DNA of 64,000 nt from Hofstenia miamia. Its lineage: Eukaryota; Xenacoelomorpha; Acoela. Where the stretch lies: assembly GCA_004352715.1 (NCBI GenBank), contig SCFE01000080.1, forward strand, positions 140,489 through 204,488, given 5' to 3'. The notes under the pieces are model-generated. The model saw only the letters and a list, made by a program, of their open reading frames with translations. It was not told the origin of the DNA and made no database searches. The position numbers and the translations under genes are program-made. Shown piece after piece: positions 10,318 to 23,392 of this stretch. Positions within the stretch are counted from its first letter, which is position 1. Each line of letters begins with the position of its first letter.

Positions 10318-11395
10318 TGCCGTCGCGTATTGAGGGACACTTGGGGTTCGGCACGACTAGAGATTCATAAAAATATTTGAAGAGAATACAAGTTTCAATA
10401 TTTTGACGTGATTGAATTATATAAAATTTCATATTTATTGGCAAGCACAAAATCTATTTAGAAGCAATGGAGCTAGATTAAACAGCATTATTTAGATGTC
10501 AACAAAGAGCAAGATCCAATCAATGCTGGGCCTTGAAAAATTATGACGATATTTTTATTAATCTTAAGCCTCAAAAATTGACTTAATGGTGAATTTTTAC
10601 GAAAAATTGACTTTATTGACCGACTGTACCCAAAATTGACCAAATAGTCCATATTGGCTTTATGGGCTTCATAATTGTTTAAGTGAAGAAATCAATCTCA
10701 TTAAAAATAACTTCTTTTCGTGGGGCTTTTAGCAATGGCTAAATATTTGCCAAATATTATTGGCTAACAAAGAATGCTATATTCAAAACTCCATGTTTTG
10801 TTTATACTACACTGTTTGTAAAAACACATTGTGATTTAGAAATCGTTCAACTGCTGCAAATTTAATGCTGCATTTATATAAAATTTTCTACCAAATTAAT
10901 TTGAGCCTCTGTTACATGATTTCAGTGAAAAAATAAATGTAACATATATTTTGATTTTCATCTAAAAATTCATTTTGTGCAAGGTCTCCTTTTGTAGCTT
11001 TCATGTAAGGATGTAAAAAATGTATTGCAATAATATTTTATCAATATATTATTTAAAAATTTCGCTTCAAAATAAAGTATTTAAATATGATTTTACACAC
11101 ATTACACGAAATATTTCTTGCTACGGAATATTTCTGTCGCCAGATGGCAAATTGATTTCGCTTACTATCTTAATACATGGTATAAAGAATATTTTTAGCG
11201 ATTGCTCTAAATTGGCATGCATTTTTCTACCGTCACGAAATTTTTCTGAACGATGAAGCAATGTGCATTGTAGTGCTGTTCTTATTCAAAGGAAATATTT
11301 GTTAGATTTTGGGGCTATTTGCATTTTATTACACATATATTTTCTTAAGAATGCATATAAATGTATTTTTAGCGATGTCCCTCAATTGGTCTGAA
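10318..11395. mobile_element. possible decayed inverted-repeat DNA element
   Basis: ATTGAGGGACAC near 10331 and its inverse GATGTCCCTCAAT near 11373 face each other about 1 kb apart, the left one just inside an AT repeat. No transposase is recognisable between them. This may be a non-autonomous element; the match is short. Confidence 0.25.
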
Positions 11396-13782
11396 TTCGT
11401 GAGGTCATAAAAATGCTCAGCAAATTTTTACTAAGACTTGAACAAGATTAATTTGACCATACAAAATTGCAACCTTTGTGATTTCAGTGAATATATTCGA
11501 AATAGTAATATAAGTTTACAGCTATATAGCGTCATGACATTATTTGACAAAATTCTTGTGTCGTTTCAACCATATTATTAGCTTCATAAATGTTAAAAAT
11601 TAATCACTTCCACCATGCTTAGTTTTCTATTCTGTTTTGTTTAACTCATTGTTAAAATTTAGAATTAAATCATAATCATTTTTAACACTAGAGCAGCGGT
11701 TACTCCTTGAGAATAAATTTACATCTGATGTTTCCAATGCGAAACATATGGAATAGAAACAAAATTTCTACAAATAGCAAATTTAATGAGATTATCAACG
11801 TAATTTGTACCTGCTAATGTCATTTTTGAATGAATAATGAAGCAAACAAAAAAGGCTTTTATATAGGTCATTTTGACCTATCATCGCGTTTCTAGTGTTA
11901 CTGAATGCTAAGGTAATATTTGATTCAAGCTTTGCATAAGAAATATACTTTCTATGCAATACTCCTATATGTGTTTTTCTATTATCTATATATATATANN
12001 NNNNNNNNNNNNNNNNNNNNNNNNNNNNNNNNNNNNNNNNNNNNNNNNNNNNNNNNNNNNNNNNNNNNNNNNNNNNNNNNNNNNNNNNNNNNNNNNNNNN
12101 NNNNNNNNNNNNNNNNNNNNNNNNNNNNNNNNNNNNNNNNNNNNNNNNNNNNNNNNATATATATATATATATATATAAATAATTTTTGTTATAATTCAAA
12201 ATCTGATATATTCTTTAAATGTATTATCAAAATGGATTTTGAGGATATATTTTCAACCTCTATATTTTAATTGTTTATTAAATGGAAATGTGTATAGCAG
12301 GCCTTGTAGTAAAATTTTGATAGATGGAAAAATTCTTGATTCATAACCATTAAGCAAAGCGGGTATAAAAATTTTGTAATGTTTTTACAAAAAAATTTCT
12401 GATTATAATTTAATATATTGAAAATTAGGTTATTGCGGGTGATGGTTTTGTGTAATGTCATATGTGGCATCTGTATGTTGTGTAGATTTGATGAATGTTT
12501 ACATTAGATTATTTTAAATACGGGCCGTTCAGTATCTGCATTAAATTTAAAAATAACTAGACGAAATTTTGAACATCTAAATTGTTTAATAAGCAAATAC
12601 GAGCTATTTAGTGAGATAATGAATTTTACATTCAATCAAGGTTCAACACGTGTCATTTCCTGATCTAGAAATGTATAAATATCCCTAACTTTAGCCATTT
12701 CTTATTGATCCCTTTTGAACTGGCCGTATTGTTTAATATCGATGAGATTTGTAGGTGTTAGTGCAGCACAGTAATGAGTCATGCTGTCAGTTGTGCATGG
12801 AAAGGTAGTTACATGTTAACCTGCCCAAGCAAATCTCATCATTCAGGTCTCTTATTTGGAAACTTCGTTTCTGAGCATCAGTCTTGCAATCTCTAACCAT
12901 CAGGTAGAAGTGAAAAGAATCGGAAAAGAGCCATCTAAGGGACCACTTTTCAGGATCGGATAGAAAGGTAAAACTACGTTTCTTCTGATCCTTGAAAGGA
13001 ATTATTTATGCAACGGACTAAAGTAAGTTTACTATTAACAATAATGAGTCATTATGCTAAGATATATGCTTATATATCAGCAATGTTGGGAATTTTTGTC
13101 GGAATTACGCCCTTAACCTTAAACTGCCCAATCTATATTCTACAAATGTTTGAAAATAATGTTTAAAAATTTCACATATTTTTGCATATATGTAAGTGGC
13201 TTCACCGTTAAATAATTAAAATAAAAAAATTTGCTTATCTGTAATTTCTGGTATATTTCTGATTGTCCTTTAAAAGCCAGGGGAGCGAAGGGGGCTATGG
13301 TCCCTCCCAAATTTTCAAAATTTGGGTTCCAAAGTTGAGCCATTCTTAAAAATATAATACAATTTGCAGAAAATTATATCAACCCTTATGAGTTTTTGTG
13401 TCATAGGCTTCTACATCAGTTGCTGGTGTTTTAAGATAAGCACTTTGTAGTTCCCCTTTAACTCATCAAAAATTTGGCCTCAAAATTTATTTTCGGGCTA
13501 CGCACTGACTGTTCGCTGTTAGCATCATTAACAAAGCATTCAATTTATGAAGCATTCCAAAGTTAATAATAAAACAATATATATAATTTTTGAAATGGAG
13601 CCAATATTCCAGTCACAAACTAACGTTCGGTTAAATTCAATAGGTCATTGTCAAATTCAACACGCTAAGTTGGCCTCAAATAGTTTATAAATCAACTAAT
13701 AACAAAAGGAAATAAGTTTTCTGAGGTTAAATGTGGAAAAAAATTACGCTTTTGGATAGTATTCTTTGAGAACAATAATTGA
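11396..13782. other. non-coding stretch with a 158-N gap
   Basis: AT-rich with no recognised gene. A gap at 11999-12156 is flanked on both sides by AT repeat, so it is probably an unresolved microsatellite. Confidence 0.5.
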
Positions 13783-13996
13783 TTAACCCTTAGAGCGTCT
13801 CTTAATTTATCACTGAATAGCTGGTAGTGCTTCTTATTTTCAGAAAATTTGGGCATTTTCCATGGACAATGTCTCTAACTTCTGTTGAGGTCACCCAACG
13901 TTTAAATATACCATTAAATAACGCATAAAATTACGCCAGGGATACTTAGACACAAACGAGAGCGTACGTGTACGCTGTAGGCGGTGTGAGGGTTAA
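13783..13996. mobile_element. piggyBac-like miniature element (candidate)
   Basis: The 214-bp segment begins TTAACCCTTAGAGCG and ends GTGTGAGGGTTAA. TTAA target sites and CCCT/AGGG ends are the signature of piggyBac transposons and their short derivatives. Only the outermost 8 bp match as inverted repeats, and no coding sequence is present. Confidence 0.35.
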
Positions 13997-15607
13997 AAAC
14001 GCACTGAATAACTACTTAAGAAATGTTGTCTCTATAAGAGGACGTCAACCTGTGTAATGTTAAACTAGGGATTGTTCACAATGAAAACCATTGGGATTTT
14101 ATCTTCATTAACCTTAAATACCCTGGTGTTAAAATTTTCCTAACATTACATGCTAAGTAAAATAATTTATCAGTCTATTTTATTTTTTCAGTTCAATGTT
14201 ACCAAATTTAAATGTATAATATTTTAGATGTACACATATTTGTATCAAAATATTTACAATAAATAATTTATAGTAAAAACACCGAAATCATTCGACATAT
14301 TAAGTAATTATCAAAGCCAAGTCATTCAATACTGTTTGCATAATCAGATTTCGTTCTTGTATAAACACACAGCCAATTTTCAAATTACTAAATAAAATTC
14401 TCCATGTATGTAAAGAATTAGCTTGTAGCATTTATGCTGGTAATAACAAAAATTCCAATAGAAACCACTGAAAAAATTTGTTTCTCAGCATGTTTAGGTC
14501 TAAGATAAATATTGGCTGAGCTTGGCTGGCCAGAGCAGGCCAAATTTTTCAGAAAAGATATTTTCTTTAATAACTTTTGATATAATGAAGCTATGAATAA
14601 GATTTTTACACCAAAATGCAGTTTTAAAAAGGGATTCTAATTTCTTGGTCCTGTCCCAATACGGAAAGTTTTAAAAATTTCAACTAAAAAAACGTTTTCC
14701 TCAAAATTAAAAATTCAAAAATTGGAAATTTTTACTTCGAGATATTTGCAGTAATACAAGAAATAACATTCAAAAACAATTTTCCCAAAATTCCCTGTCA
14801 ATATTCCATAATGGGAAATATTCTCTTTTAGATATGAATATTATTAGATGGGTTAGTAATTTTTTAAAAATTATAGTAATTTTTTTTGAAAAAAACTGCA
14901 TTTTGTTTTGAATTTCGTTAGTCTTTAACATTTTGTTTCGTAATATTTCACTTCATATTAGGACACCCCTATAAACTTTCAAAATCTGTTTTTTTAAATG
15001 TATATTGTGGATGATGAAAATGGATATTATGGATAAACCTTGAAAATTCATTTACATTTTACTCTATTTTATTGATATCTGTGATCCATTCTATAAATTT
15101 CTTTGAGATTTTGCCGTGGTTATTGAATATACTGGGATTTCTGAGTTTTTGATAATATTAACTTTTCTGAGCATTGACTACTACTTCTCATTAAAGATTA
15201 ATGTTTCTACATTGATTAAATGGTGGCAAATGTGTTTCTGATACTAGATTTCCAGTTTGAGCAGCATTTTTAGTGTAATTCAGTGAATTAATTGTGAGAA
15301 CACTAATCTGCAAGATTTCTTTTAAACCTGCTCTTAAACAACAGTTTAAAATGGAAAACCAATGTAATAATCAGAATCTACAGGTATAATATTCCTTGAA
15401 TATGTTCATCTTTTGTATTCTCAGTCAATCTAGTTGTTGAATTATGAAATTTTGTGTAATGCATTGATACCATTGCTTTCTTGCTTTTCTAGCTTTGAGA
15501 TATTGATTTTTGCCAATCACTTCCAAAGTTGAATTTCTTCTAAAAATTGCTCATTCCACCCAAATTTTATGCTTTTCAATTGAATTATGGTATTAGATTT
15601 TCAGTGA
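13997..15607. other. AT-rich non-coding sequence
   Basis: No gene, inverted repeat or RNA recognised. The segment repeated later in the window starts, as far as visible, at 15608. Confidence 0.5.
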
Positions 15608-16526
15608 TTACTGCATAAACTGATGAATTATATGTTATATTTGTAAAATTTTATGAAAAAAACGTTCAATTTGCAATATTGATCAAGAAACCAGCCTTTA
15701 AGTATTCTTTAAAAAGAGAAACTGATGTCATATTTAGATTATATAGATCTGAAATTACTTCAATGTATTAATCTTTAGTAGTTGAATTGTGAAATTTTGT
15801 GTTATGCATTGGTAGCTTTCCTGGCTTTGAAATATTTGATTTTTTCTATTTTGAATTACTATCATTCCCCATGGTGCTAATCTTTTTTTATAGATCTCAT
15901 CAACAGATTTATTCAATAGTCATTCAGATATTGTCCTGTCAAAGTTACTATCACACATTGGCCACTATGTACAAGGCTTGGGTAAACTGGGTGTATTCCA
16001 ACTATCGACTTTTATCACAGATTTTAGTCGAAAATGCAATTATTTTCGTTTAGATTGGCGATTTTTTATCATCCGATTTTTTATCCGAAAAATGAGAGTT
16101 GGAATAGCGTACAGACTATTGATTTTTTATCAGATGATAAATTATCATCTTTTGATTACCTGTAAAGGTGTGTTCCCACTATCGACTTTTATCATCTGTC
16201 AAGAAATCAGTGATAAAAGTCGATAGCCTGAACACTCTATTTGTTTTTTTATCACCTGATAAAATTTAATAGTCTGAATGCTCCGTTCGATTTTTTGTAA
16301 AAACAGGTAAATTATTGTCATCTGATAATTTATCAGCTGATAAAAGTCGATAGTCTGAACGGTGCTAAAACTAGTTGAATAGCTACTTGAAACTAATTGC
16401 TTACTTCTCAAGTAGGGAACAGATTTCCAAAACGTAAATTATTGTCATTGAAATATTTCAACTTTATATTGATTATTCTGCTGTATAGCAGCTAAAAGCA
16501 GCACTTTTAAATTATCACAATTGTTG
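15608..16526. repeat. duplicated segment, copy 1, left block
   Basis: Matches 30968-31886 base for base (offset 15360) with about 1% scattered substitutions. Includes the fold-back repeat at 15985-16364. The block ends at a 1000-N gap in copy 1, whereas copy 2 continues. Confidence 0.9.
15985..16364. mobile_element. fold-back (multi-palindromic) repeat element, copy 1
   Basis: Built from TATCGACTTTTATCA and its inverse TGATAAAAGTCGATA, at about 16002, 16175, 16211 and 16337. In between are palindromic TTTTTTATCAGATGATAA units and the recurring phrases CTGAAC and CTATTGATTTTTTATCA. Units face each other so the whole can fold on itself. No coding sequence. Copies at 31345-31724 and, inverted, at 31990-32185 show it is a dispersed family, probably a non-autonomous DNA element. 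Confidence 0.6.
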
Positions 16527-17526
16527 NNNNNNNNNNNNNNNNNNNNNNNNNNNNNNNNNNNNNNNNNNNNNNNNNNNNNNNNNNNNNNNNNNNNNNNNNN
16601 NNNNNNNNNNNNNNNNNNNNNNNNNNNNNNNNNNNNNNNNNNNNNNNNNNNNNNNNNNNNNNNNNNNNNNNNNNNNNNNNNNNNNNNNNNNNNNNNNNNN
16701 NNNNNNNNNNNNNNNNNNNNNNNNNNNNNNNNNNNNNNNNNNNNNNNNNNNNNNNNNNNNNNNNNNNNNNNNNNNNNNNNNNNNNNNNNNNNNNNNNNNN
16801 NNNNNNNNNNNNNNNNNNNNNNNNNNNNNNNNNNNNNNNNNNNNNNNNNNNNNNNNNNNNNNNNNNNNNNNNNNNNNNNNNNNNNNNNNNNNNNNNNNNN
16901 NNNNNNNNNNNNNNNNNNNNNNNNNNNNNNNNNNNNNNNNNNNNNNNNNNNNNNNNNNNNNNNNNNNNNNNNNNNNNNNNNNNNNNNNNNNNNNNNNNNN
17001 NNNNNNNNNNNNNNNNNNNNNNNNNNNNNNNNNNNNNNNNNNNNNNNNNNNNNNNNNNNNNNNNNNNNNNNNNNNNNNNNNNNNNNNNNNNNNNNNNNNN
17101 NNNNNNNNNNNNNNNNNNNNNNNNNNNNNNNNNNNNNNNNNNNNNNNNNNNNNNNNNNNNNNNNNNNNNNNNNNNNNNNNNNNNNNNNNNNNNNNNNNNN
17201 NNNNNNNNNNNNNNNNNNNNNNNNNNNNNNNNNNNNNNNNNNNNNNNNNNNNNNNNNNNNNNNNNNNNNNNNNNNNNNNNNNNNNNNNNNNNNNNNNNNN
17301 NNNNNNNNNNNNNNNNNNNNNNNNNNNNNNNNNNNNNNNNNNNNNNNNNNNNNNNNNNNNNNNNNNNNNNNNNNNNNNNNNNNNNNNNNNNNNNNNNNNN
17401 NNNNNNNNNNNNNNNNNNNNNNNNNNNNNNNNNNNNNNNNNNNNNNNNNNNNNNNNNNNNNNNNNNNNNNNNNNNNNNNNNNNNNNNNNNNNNNNNNNNN
17501 NNNNNNNNNNNNNNNNNNNNNNNNNN
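16527..17526. other. assembly gap (1000 N)
   Basis: Exactly 1000 N, so an arbitrary-size scaffold gap. Confidence 0.95.
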
Positions 17527-18712
17527 AGAATTTCTCCATATGCAAATTGTTAACAATATATTATTGAAAGACCCTCTTACAAAAGAGTCATTGTCTCGAT
17601 TTTAATATAAATGTATTGAAAAACTTTAGTTGTCTATGACTACATGTATTTAGGATGGTGAAGTATAGCTTAACTCATAAATGTAGCAAAAAATTTCAGA
17701 AGAGCCAGTAAAATGTATTTTGACTTCGATTAGACGAAGACTGAGCAGAGCAATTAAGTTTTATATATTGAATAATTATATATTAACAGTCAGTCAATTA
17801 TAATTCAGCTCAGATTACCTTCAAGATTTCAAGATACAAGGCTACAGAGTGCCAAAAACAATTTTTTTAGAAAACATGTCAAGAACTTTAGAATGTTCAA
17901 TAGTGTAAGTAACAATTAATTTTAAATTATAAGCTTTTATAATAAAATGAAGCAGAGTTATAGTTTCAGTAATCGAAATTTGAACGACGTATATATTATA
18001 CGCTAGACCATTTTAATTGTTTTGCATGAATTAGGATGGGTAGTAAATGCGAATACACAGCACCCTCTTTTGAAATAATTGGAACATTTTAAGCTCAAAT
18101 TTCGTGCAATGTGATTCCAACACCAAAACTGTCTTCATGATTCCGTACTGGCGCTCATCAAAACGCCTTTCTAATTCTCCCATCAACTATATTCAAGATT
18201 TATTTCAACAGGCGTTTAACACTTATTGGCTTCGTTTAATTTTCAACCGGGTCTCTTTTGATGAAAACTAAAAGCTATATTTTCTTTCCTGCATAAGTTC
18301 TGTGAATGGTACCATACCTAAAAATTTTGTCGTCGTGATCACCTCCGGTTCTTAGAATCACGTCCACGGCTGGTTGCAGTCAGGCAAGAAGCCCTAGCCA
18401 CAGAACACAAGTAGAAGCTGGAAACAAGTAGCAATCAATTTGATATTATACATTTTCATTTCTCTTCTAAAAATAATTTTAAATCGAATCAAAGTAAAAT
18501 ATTCAATTATAAATTTGTTATGCGCAAGTTTATTAGCAAATTGTTGAAGAACATATACTAGAAATTAGCAGCATGCAGCAGTATTCAATCTATTGATATT
18601 TACAAATTTTACATGTAGCATTTGAATATCAATGCTAAACTATTTTGAATTAAGATTTGATATTTTTGGTTTGCTTCAAAAGCATCAGCTTTGCTGGATG
18701 CAATTTTGCTTA
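17527..18712. other. non-coding sequence, nothing recognised
   Basis: This contig is absent from the corresponding place in copy 2. It is AT-rich and no gene was found upstream of the Tc1 end. Confidence 0.5.
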
Positions 18713-19182
18713 CAGTCGTGGCATAATAGTTAGCACGGGTTGTTTAAAAGCAACGCAACACAATTTGACTGGTATGACAGGTACTCAATGAAAATATTTA
18801 ATTACGCAACTGAACCACACATAGAGTTTAATCATTTACGTGTAGTTTAATTTCGGTTCTTTGATAGCTGTCTCCGGAAGGCATGGCTAAATAGATACCA
18901 AGTTTTGGACGAAAGGTTGTCATTCAGCACTATCGAAATAAGATTTCTTATCGGGAAATTTCGAGATTCACTGGTATATAAAAAGAGTACAGTAGGTTAA
19001 ATTATTGCTGCCTACAAAAAAGACGGAAGGCTATCAACAAAGCGGAAGACAGGGAGACCACACAAAGCCAGTCGAAGGTCCATTAGAAGACTGGTGAGAT
19101 TATCCAGAATTTGCCTCCATTTGACCGCCAGGCAATTAAAAGCTGACTGGACCGATGGTCATCATAGAGTATCGGTTAGAAA
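18713..19182 (+). mobile_element. Tc1-like transposon, N-terminal part
   Basis: A left terminus CAGTCGTGGCATAATAGTTA follows TA at 18711-18712, a Tc1-type end. From about 18915 the plus strand encodes, in shifted frames, the paired-like DNA-binding domain of a Tc1 transposase: VVIQHYRNKISYREISRFTG, then IIAAYKKDGRLSTKRKTGRP (the GRPR-like AT-hook), then RLVRLSRICLHLTARQLKADW. The catalytic domain is lost in the following gap. Frameshifts suggest a dead copy. Confidence 0.75.
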
Positions 19183-20182
19183 NNNNNNNNNNNNNNNNNN
19201 NNNNNNNNNNNNNNNNNNNNNNNNNNNNNNNNNNNNNNNNNNNNNNNNNNNNNNNNNNNNNNNNNNNNNNNNNNNNNNNNNNNNNNNNNNNNNNNNNNNN
19301 NNNNNNNNNNNNNNNNNNNNNNNNNNNNNNNNNNNNNNNNNNNNNNNNNNNNNNNNNNNNNNNNNNNNNNNNNNNNNNNNNNNNNNNNNNNNNNNNNNNN
19401 NNNNNNNNNNNNNNNNNNNNNNNNNNNNNNNNNNNNNNNNNNNNNNNNNNNNNNNNNNNNNNNNNNNNNNNNNNNNNNNNNNNNNNNNNNNNNNNNNNNN
19501 NNNNNNNNNNNNNNNNNNNNNNNNNNNNNNNNNNNNNNNNNNNNNNNNNNNNNNNNNNNNNNNNNNNNNNNNNNNNNNNNNNNNNNNNNNNNNNNNNNNN
19601 NNNNNNNNNNNNNNNNNNNNNNNNNNNNNNNNNNNNNNNNNNNNNNNNNNNNNNNNNNNNNNNNNNNNNNNNNNNNNNNNNNNNNNNNNNNNNNNNNNNN
19701 NNNNNNNNNNNNNNNNNNNNNNNNNNNNNNNNNNNNNNNNNNNNNNNNNNNNNNNNNNNNNNNNNNNNNNNNNNNNNNNNNNNNNNNNNNNNNNNNNNNN
19801 NNNNNNNNNNNNNNNNNNNNNNNNNNNNNNNNNNNNNNNNNNNNNNNNNNNNNNNNNNNNNNNNNNNNNNNNNNNNNNNNNNNNNNNNNNNNNNNNNNNN
19901 NNNNNNNNNNNNNNNNNNNNNNNNNNNNNNNNNNNNNNNNNNNNNNNNNNNNNNNNNNNNNNNNNNNNNNNNNNNNNNNNNNNNNNNNNNNNNNNNNNNN
20001 NNNNNNNNNNNNNNNNNNNNNNNNNNNNNNNNNNNNNNNNNNNNNNNNNNNNNNNNNNNNNNNNNNNNNNNNNNNNNNNNNNNNNNNNNNNNNNNNNNNN
20101 NNNNNNNNNNNNNNNNNNNNNNNNNNNNNNNNNNNNNNNNNNNNNNNNNNNNNNNNNNNNNNNNNNNNNNNNNNNNNNNNNN
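19183..20182. other. assembly gap (1000 N)
   Basis: Exactly 1000 N. It separates the Tc1 fragment from the retroelement protease, which runs into the gap still open. Confidence 0.95.
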
Positions 20183-20711
20183 TTATAGTGTCTTCCATCT
20201 TGATTATGTGCATTTTCCAGTGATGTGGCTGTAGATGGATGTCTTCTTGCAATTGAAATGTAACTGTTCTCTGCTTCTCCTGTTCCTCCTCAATTTCCAT
20301 CTCCTCTTCTTTTACTTTTATAGTTTTATTTGCGTAGTTAATGATGCAACCATTCTTTGTCAGGAAATCATTTCCTAATATAACTTCATATGGTAATGAA
20401 TTGTTATGTGTGTCCACTACTACTAGAGTTTGTTCAAACATTGTGTTCACAATTCTCATTTGTGCAACGTTTGTCATTCTTTTTGTATTGATATAATCCC
20501 CTGAAGCATTAATTAATCTCTTGTTACAACTCTTCATATCTTCTAGTTGGAATCCCAACTTCGTAGCGCATTCATCAGTAATTATAGATAATGCTGCTCC
20601 AGTATTGATTGTTGCTTTTGTCATCACTCCATTAATGGCTATTGTTATTGTATTCATCATGTCAAGGTTTGTTAGGATCATTATCGCTGCACGGTTGTTA
20701 TGAGTCGGCAC
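20183..20711 (-). pseudogene. LTR retrotransposon protease region, copy 1 (catalytic Asp lost)
   Basis: Minus strand, about 175 residues of a retropepsin-like domain open to the gap edge. ATINTGAALSIITDECATKLG stands where D-T-G-A is expected, then VILGNDFLTKNGCIINYANKT matches the I-L-G-x-D-F flap and core pattern of Ty3-type proteases, followed by an acidic linker. The catalytic aspartate codon reads AAT (Asn), in this copy and the one at 35.6 kb. The remainder of pol would lie in the gap. It follows the gag region in the same direction but in another frame, with an in-frame stop just upstream. Confidence 0.75.
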
Positions 20712-20719
20712 TCTACTTA

Positions 20720-21870
20720 GTTTTCCAACTCCTTGTCAGTTGGTGATGCTTTATTGATTTCGTCTTCTGTCTGTAATATGTCCTCTTCATTGTAGTAGGC
20801 TTCCTTGTCCCCAATGACGTTTATTTGTTTTGGGCAATCTGGTTTTTTGTGTCCTTTTGTCCACAACCATAGCATTTAACATCTTTCTCTTTTACTTTCC
20901 TCGTCTTACCATCTTTTCCCTTTACCTTTATTATTTTTTCTTGTTTCACTTCAGTATAAGCTTTATTGAGGATGCGTCTTGAGATTGTTTCTCCATGTTG
21001 GTGCATCTCTATGCCATGCGGCTTTCTCATATATTCAAGTGTTGTTTTCAATAGTAGCTTGTATGTTGACAGCTTTCCTGATCATCCTTTCCAATTTGTC
21101 GTCAACATCACATTAAATTTCAAACTGAGTTCTGATGCTTTCAGGCATCCCCTTGCAGATGTGTGAGAACAAGTCATATTTTGAATAACTATTTCCTCTT
21201 GAACTGAGCATTAGTAGCAACTCAACTTGTTGCATATAATTTTGGAGGTCATCAGTTTTTCTCATTTTCATTGCATTCAAAATGATTTGGTACTGATTTT
21301 TGAAACTTTCATTATCATAGTAATTGATGAAGTCTCTGATTACTAGTTGATTATCTCTCTTTGTTTCTGCATCCAAAAGCAAGTAGTGTTGGGATGCTGC
21401 TCCTGTCAGGTATAATGGGAGTCTCGCCACTGCTGCCTGTTGGCTCACTTTCTGTTCCGCCATTTTCAGTTCAAACATCTGCAGCCACTCAGCAAATGTA
21501 GGATTGTAGCCATCTACTTTCCCATTGAATTTGGGTAGTGTCGCTTTACATGGTATAGTGTTGTTGGCTGTTAATTGTGGTAAAATCAAATTCTCATATT
21601 TTGGTTTCTTGTGATTTGTTATCATGTCCTCCTCTTGCAGTTGCGTGGTCACTGCTTCATAATTTCATTAATTATTTTCTGTTTTTTGAGGTCAGAATCT
21701 TTGTCTGATTCTTCATATGTTACCTCCTTGCAGGTCAACATGTGTGATGCCTGTAGCTCACTCTCCTTTCTGGAATGGAATTTGATTTCGTGAGTTTGAA
21801 TGTTGTTTCTTTTCTCCTCTTCCATTAGTTGTAGCTGTTCTTGGCTGACATGGTCACCATGTAATATCCT
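20720..21870 (-). pseudogene. LTR retrotransposon gag, copy 1, frameshifted
   Basis: Minus strand. An N-terminal piece (about 21870-21655) reads HVSQEQLQLMEEEKRNNIQ onward. The main part at 21113-21652 has the capsid-like FAEWLQMFELKMAEQKVSQQ, LPLYLTGAASQHYLLLD and DFINYYDNESFKNQYQI segments. A further piece at 20821-21051 is basic and ends in a zinc knuckle at 20834-20874. One missing A in a homopolymer shifts the knuckle frame; allowing for it gives C-YG-C-GQKG-H-KKPD-C. There is also an in-frame stop after the capsid region. Order capsid, knuckle, protease fits Ty3-like gag-pol. Copy 2 at 36118-37268 shares these lesions. Confidence 0.75.
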
Positions 21871-22075
21871 CTACCAGGCATTATCACTGTTTATCTACTG
21901 TTACTTTATAAGGTTAGCTGTGTTATTGCAGGTAAGGATTTACTTGTTGTTACTGCTTGACTAGTTTCTTCTGTTAACTTACATAACCTAGAATTAACTG
22001 CTCACTTTTTAGGTGAGGAAGCCATGCGGTAATCTCTAAAATGATCTTATGGGCATCTGCCCAAAGTGGATCTCC

Positions 22076-22091
22076 ACATCCAGTGTCACCA
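22076..22091 (-). other. possible retroelement primer-binding site
   Basis: On the minus strand, upstream of gag, TGGTGACACTGGATG resembles the TGGTGACCCC-type leader just after the 5' LTR of many Ty3-like elements. The LTR itself could not be delimited. Repeated in copy 2 at 37474-37489. Confidence 0.3.
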
Positions 22092-22737
22092 CTCCATCCA
22101 ATGCTTGAGCACCACTTCTCAGCTCAATTGATATAGCTTATGTGTATCCTACATTAGCTCAGTGCTTACTCAAGGCATGACACAATTTGACTTAAACTCT
22201 CTTGTGTGAAAGTGTTGTATCTATTTGCAACCTGAATTGTTACTAGTTGTTCATTAAGTATTACATGTAGCCATTACTGAAATATATTGGCTTATTTAAA
22301 TAAATTCTGTTCAAACAACTTCCTAGCCTACATTTATAATTTACTACATGTACGGTCACTTTATAGGTCGTTAATTTGGATCTAAAATAATATTAAGATA
22401 ATTAATAGAGTTTGGCAATCCAACTGTTTGCTGACAATTAGTTATTTAATACATGTAGAAGTGAAATGGTAGTCAGCTAATTGAGAGAAAACCCCTGCAC
22501 CTAACATATGTGCACTTTCATGATCTAGCACAGAGACCCCAGAATCATTCCCTGTGATGTATCCAGACCACTACTAAACACCACTTGATTAGCTCAACAT
22601 CATACTAAATATGCAAACTGTTAATGTGAAACAAAATAAGAATTCTAAGTAAAATTCTTTATCAACTTCTTACAGTGTTTTAATCTATTTATAGTATTTC
22701 CAAAAGAAGTACCTGTCAATTCAAATTTGAACTTTCT

Positions 22738-22776
22738 GCCAAGATGGCGGCTGAAAATAATGAAAGCGTCATTTAG
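22738..22776 (+). promoter_or_regulatory. YY1-like CCAAGATGGCGGC motif with 10-codon ORF
   Basis: CCAAGATGGCGGC matches the known YY1-type motif seen around transcription starts of housekeeping genes, and its ATG (22744) has a fair Kozak context. The ORF MAAENNESVI stops after 10 codons. It could mark a 5' exon or promoter on the plus strand, about 5.5 kb upstream of PAIP1 exon 1. No splice donor of good quality follows. Present again at 38136-38174. Confidence 0.25.
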
Positions 22777-23392
22777 TCAAAATTATTTTTATCGACAGAT
22801 ACAAATATTTCTTTTTTGACACATGTTGTTTCTTAGTTGCATTTTACAAATAAATCTGAAATAATACTAATTGATTTAATTACAATATTTTTAATCAACT
22901 TCTTTTTGATCTTAATCTCTTCTTGCAACATTTGCAGCTTATTTCTGATTTCATTTGGATGATGCTACAGAAGCCCTAATATTCATGGGTGAAGTGCAAT
23001 GGAGCTTAAGTACTGAAAAATCTAAGCTTGTTGCATTCCTCAACTTGTGCAATTTAGGTGTTAGCAATAATAATATCTGTACACCTAGTCCTAAGTTAAA
23101 GGAATTTCTAATAAATGCTGCATCACTCCTAGCTACCCTTTTACTAATACATGGCTGTTAGGGTAACTTAACTAGAAAACAAATTGACTCTGCAGAAGGC
23201 TTAAATAGCATTTACAGAACAGCCATGATTCTGAAAAATAGTGTAACATAAAACTTAAAACTTAGAGATGTAGCATTGGTAATTCATCCAAGTAATCAAC
23301 TACTTTAGGTAAAATCCAAGATGACCAATTTGTATGGCTTCCAGCTGAAGCAAAGTCTTCAGAATAAAATAAAGTGCTTAACCTATTGACTG

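Noticed and set aside
12481-13140. Possible RNA gene in the less AT-rich stretch near 12770-13010
   Set aside because: No tRNA, snRNA or other recognisable structure or motif could be supported by eye.
22955-23161. 68-codon ORF starting MDDATEAL, also at 38353
   Set aside because: No recognisable domain and no splice-site or repeat context supporting it. Presence in both copies only reflects the duplication.
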